A stretch of 5,463 bases of DNA from contig JADFGI010000221.1 in NCBI GenBank assembly GCA_022567815.1, positions 1 through 5,463 on the forward strand, given 5' to 3'. The notes under the pieces were generated by a model that saw only the letters and a program-made list of their open reading frames with translations, searched no databases and was not told the DNA's origin. The stretch comes from Nitrospinota bacterium. Its GTDB lineage: Bacteria > Nitrospinota > Nitrospinia > Nitrospinales > VA-1. How positions within the stretch are numbered: the first letter of the stretch is position 1; every line of letters begins with the position of its first letter. Made by a program: the position numbers and the translations under genes. This document shows positions 3,698-5,463 of this stretch, one piece after another.

Positions 3698-5463
3698 ATG
3701 AAAAAGGTCATGTTGATATTTCCGCCTGAGTGGGTCCCCACGGCCCCTTATCTGGCTCTGCCCAGCCTCACGGCGGTGCTGAGGCAAAACGGCATTGAAG
3801 TGGTGCAGAAAGATATCAATGTCGAGATGTACGACCATTTCTTCACCCGCGAATACCTGGAATTCACCCGCGACCGGATAGCCCATCGGAAAAAAGAATT
3901 AAAGGTGAAACAATGGGAAGGTACAGCTACCCAGGAGGATGAGGAAGTCCTGGAGATGGTGAAATACTATATCAAGCTGGACCTTGACCACCACATCCGC
4001 AAGGTGGAGCGGGCCAAGGCCATCATGCGGTCGCAGGAGTTTTATGAAATTGACAAGGCCGAATGGGCTTTGAACGCTTTCCGGGAAGTGATGGAATACA
4101 TCTCGGTTTCCTATTATCCGGCCAGTGTCAATTTTTACCCGGTGGAGAGCAACCTCAACGTGTATCGTCCCTGGATTTCGAAGGACCTCCTCAAAGCCCC
4201 GCACGATGACAAGGTGAACGTCTACGCAGATGTGTGCCGTCAACTGGTTTTTAAACATATTGATGCAGAGAAGCCGGATATTATCGGCATCTCCATCGGA
4301 ACTCCCGTCCAACTCATGTCCGGCATTACCTTTGGCACTTTGATTAAACAGAAATATCCCGACATTCATATCACGGTAGGCGGCAACGTCATCACCCGGC
4401 TAAAAAAAGAATTGCCCAAACAGGACAAATTTTGGGGCCATTCGTTCGATTCCATGATCATCTATGAAGGCGAGCACGCCCTGGTATGGCTGGTGGAAGC
4501 GCTGGATGGCAAGCGCAAGCTTTCCGAGGTTCCCAATTTGATTTACAAAGACGAATCGGGTGAGGTTCGGGCCAACGAACTTCATCAGGAGGATGTGAGT
4601 GAATTACCGATTCCGGATTTCGATGGTATTCCTTGGGAAAAGTATTTTTCCCCGGAAAAACTGATCCCGTACCTGGGAACGCGCGGGTGTTATTGGGGCA
4701 AGTGCACATTTTGCGATCACGGAGCGGGCTATATCGACCAATTCCGGGCCAAGCATGCCGAGCAGATTTTGGATGAACTGGCTCAATTGAAAGCCAAATA
4801 CAACGCCAAGCATTTTTTGTTCACCGACGAATCCTTTCCACCTGCGTTGTTCGTCAAACTGCCGCCCATGATGATCGAGGCGAAGCTGGATATTTACTGG
4901 ACGACGTTGATTCGTTTTGAAGCGAGCCTGCTGGAGCCTGAATTGTGGGATATAGCGGCAAAATCCGGATGCCGCTCATTGTATTTCGGGTTGGAATCGG
5001 CGAATGAGAGGATTATCAAATTAGTCAAAAAAGACACGAATATCAAAGTCGCGATCAAAAATCTGACGGAAGCTAAACGCGTGGGTATCTGGAGTCACGT
5101 CATGGCCTTCTATGGCTTTCCCAGCGAGACACCCGCAGAGGCGGAAGACACGCGGCAGTTTCTCCTCCAGCATCAGGACATGATTCCATCCGTGGAGATG
5201 TACTTTTTTGTTCTCTACAACAGCGCGCCGGTTATGTATGAAACCGAAAATTTTGGCATCACCGTGAAATCCAATCCCGAGCATGACCTGGCCCTAGACT
5301 TTTATTACACGCCCGAATCGGGACAAACCACCGAAGAGGCGATGGCCCGGTACGAAGATTTTTATAAAAATGATTTCGATCCCTGGGCACTCAGGATCAA
5401 CGCCCGCGAGCACATCTTCCTCTACATCACCCATTTCGGGACCAACAACCTGCCCGATATTTA
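3698..5463 (+). CDS. B12-binding-domain radical SAM protein (partial, 3' end off the right edge)
   Basis: The frame is open from the ATG at 3698 to the window edge, giving 588 residues with no stop. MKKVMLIFPP and PYLALPSLTAVLRQNGIEV (17-35) begin a Rossmann-type cobalamin-binding domain. It continues at PDIIGISIGTP (193-203), ITVGGNVIT (225-233) and IYEGEHALVWLVEAL (255-269). A charged, helical insert of about 125 residues (50-175) separates the two halves. The radical SAM domain starts near 323. RGCYWGKCTFCD gives cluster cysteines 331, 336 and 339 with CX4CX2C spacing instead of the usual CX3CX2C. YFGLESANERI (429-439) and GFPSETPAEAEDT (473-485) are typical of this group. Such enzymes use a [4Fe-4S] cluster and S-adenosylmethionine, often with cobalamin, for methylations or ring chemistry; the substrate cannot be told. 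The start is chosen because the family begins with this strand; the ribosome-binding site is weak. ATG at 3710 is a less likely alternative. Confidence 0.93.
   Translation, partial: MKKVMLIFPPEWVPTAPYLALPSLTAVLRQNGIEVVQKDINVEMYDHFFTREYLEFTRDRIAHRKKELKVKQWEGTATQEDEEVLEMVKYYIKLDLDHHIRKVERAKAIMRSQEFYEIDKAEWALNAFREVMEYISVSYYPASVNFYPVESNLNVYRPWISKDLLKAPHDDKVNVYADVCRQLVFKHIDAEKPDIIGISIGTPVQLMSGITFGTLIKQKYPDIHITVGGNVITRLKKELPKQDKFWGHSFDSMIIYEGEHALVWLVEALDGKRKLSEVPNLIYKDESGEVRANELHQEDVSELPIPDFDGIPWEKYFSPEKLIPYLGTRGCYWGKCTFCDHGAGYIDQFRAKHAEQILDELAQLKAKYNAKHFLFTDESFPPALFVKLPPMMIEAKLDIYWTTLIRFEASLLEPELWDIAAKSGCRSLYFGLESANERIIKLVKKDTNIKVAIKNLTEAKRVGIWSHVMAFYGFPSETPAEAEDTRQFLLQHQDMIPSVEMYFFVLYNSAPVMYETENFGITVKSNPEHDLALDFYYTPESGQTTEEAMARYEDFYKNDFDPWALRINAREHIFLYITHFGTNNLPDI

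Overview
The window is bacterial chromosome from a respiratory, probably Gram-negative organism. The evidence is a bacterial-type aspartyl-tRNA synthetase, a NapG/MauM-type multi-cluster ferredoxin, a cobalamin-dependent-type radical SAM enzyme, and REP-like palindromic repeats in the spacers. A marine Nitrospinota or 'deltaproteobacterial'-style lineage fits the overall look, but that is only an impression; nothing here fixes the taxon.

Layout: (1) 1-933, minus strand: the first 311 codons of aspS, cut by the left edge. (2) 934-1172: spacer with a pair of inverted REP-like arms (1027-1100). (3) 1173-2552, minus strand: a 459-residue NapG-like protein. Its four-cluster core (about residues 252-410) carries a very long charged, low-complexity N-terminal extension with two RR-D/N-L motifs, and a Lys/Glu-rich helical tail. 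(4) 2553-2833: a spacer made almost wholly of back-to-back palindromes from several repeat types, running from the NapG-like start to the stop codon of the next gene. (5) 2834-3331, minus strand: an acidic 165-residue protein of unknown function. (6) 3332-3697: a divergent spacer with candidate promoter elements and two short inverted repeats but no convincing gene. (7) 3698 to the right edge, plus strand: the first 588 codons of a B12-binding-domain radical SAM protein with an unusual CX4CX2C cluster motif.

The three minus-strand genes point the same way, but spacers of 239 and 281 bases filled with palindromes argue against a tight operon. No pathway links all four genes. The NapG-like gene has no napA, napB or napH partner inside the window, so its electron-transfer role cannot be assigned to nitrate reduction. 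The most interesting items are the architecture of the NapG-like protein, the palindrome cluster that covers both its ribosome-binding region and the neighbouring stop codon, the non-discriminating signature of the AspRS, and the unusual radical SAM motif.
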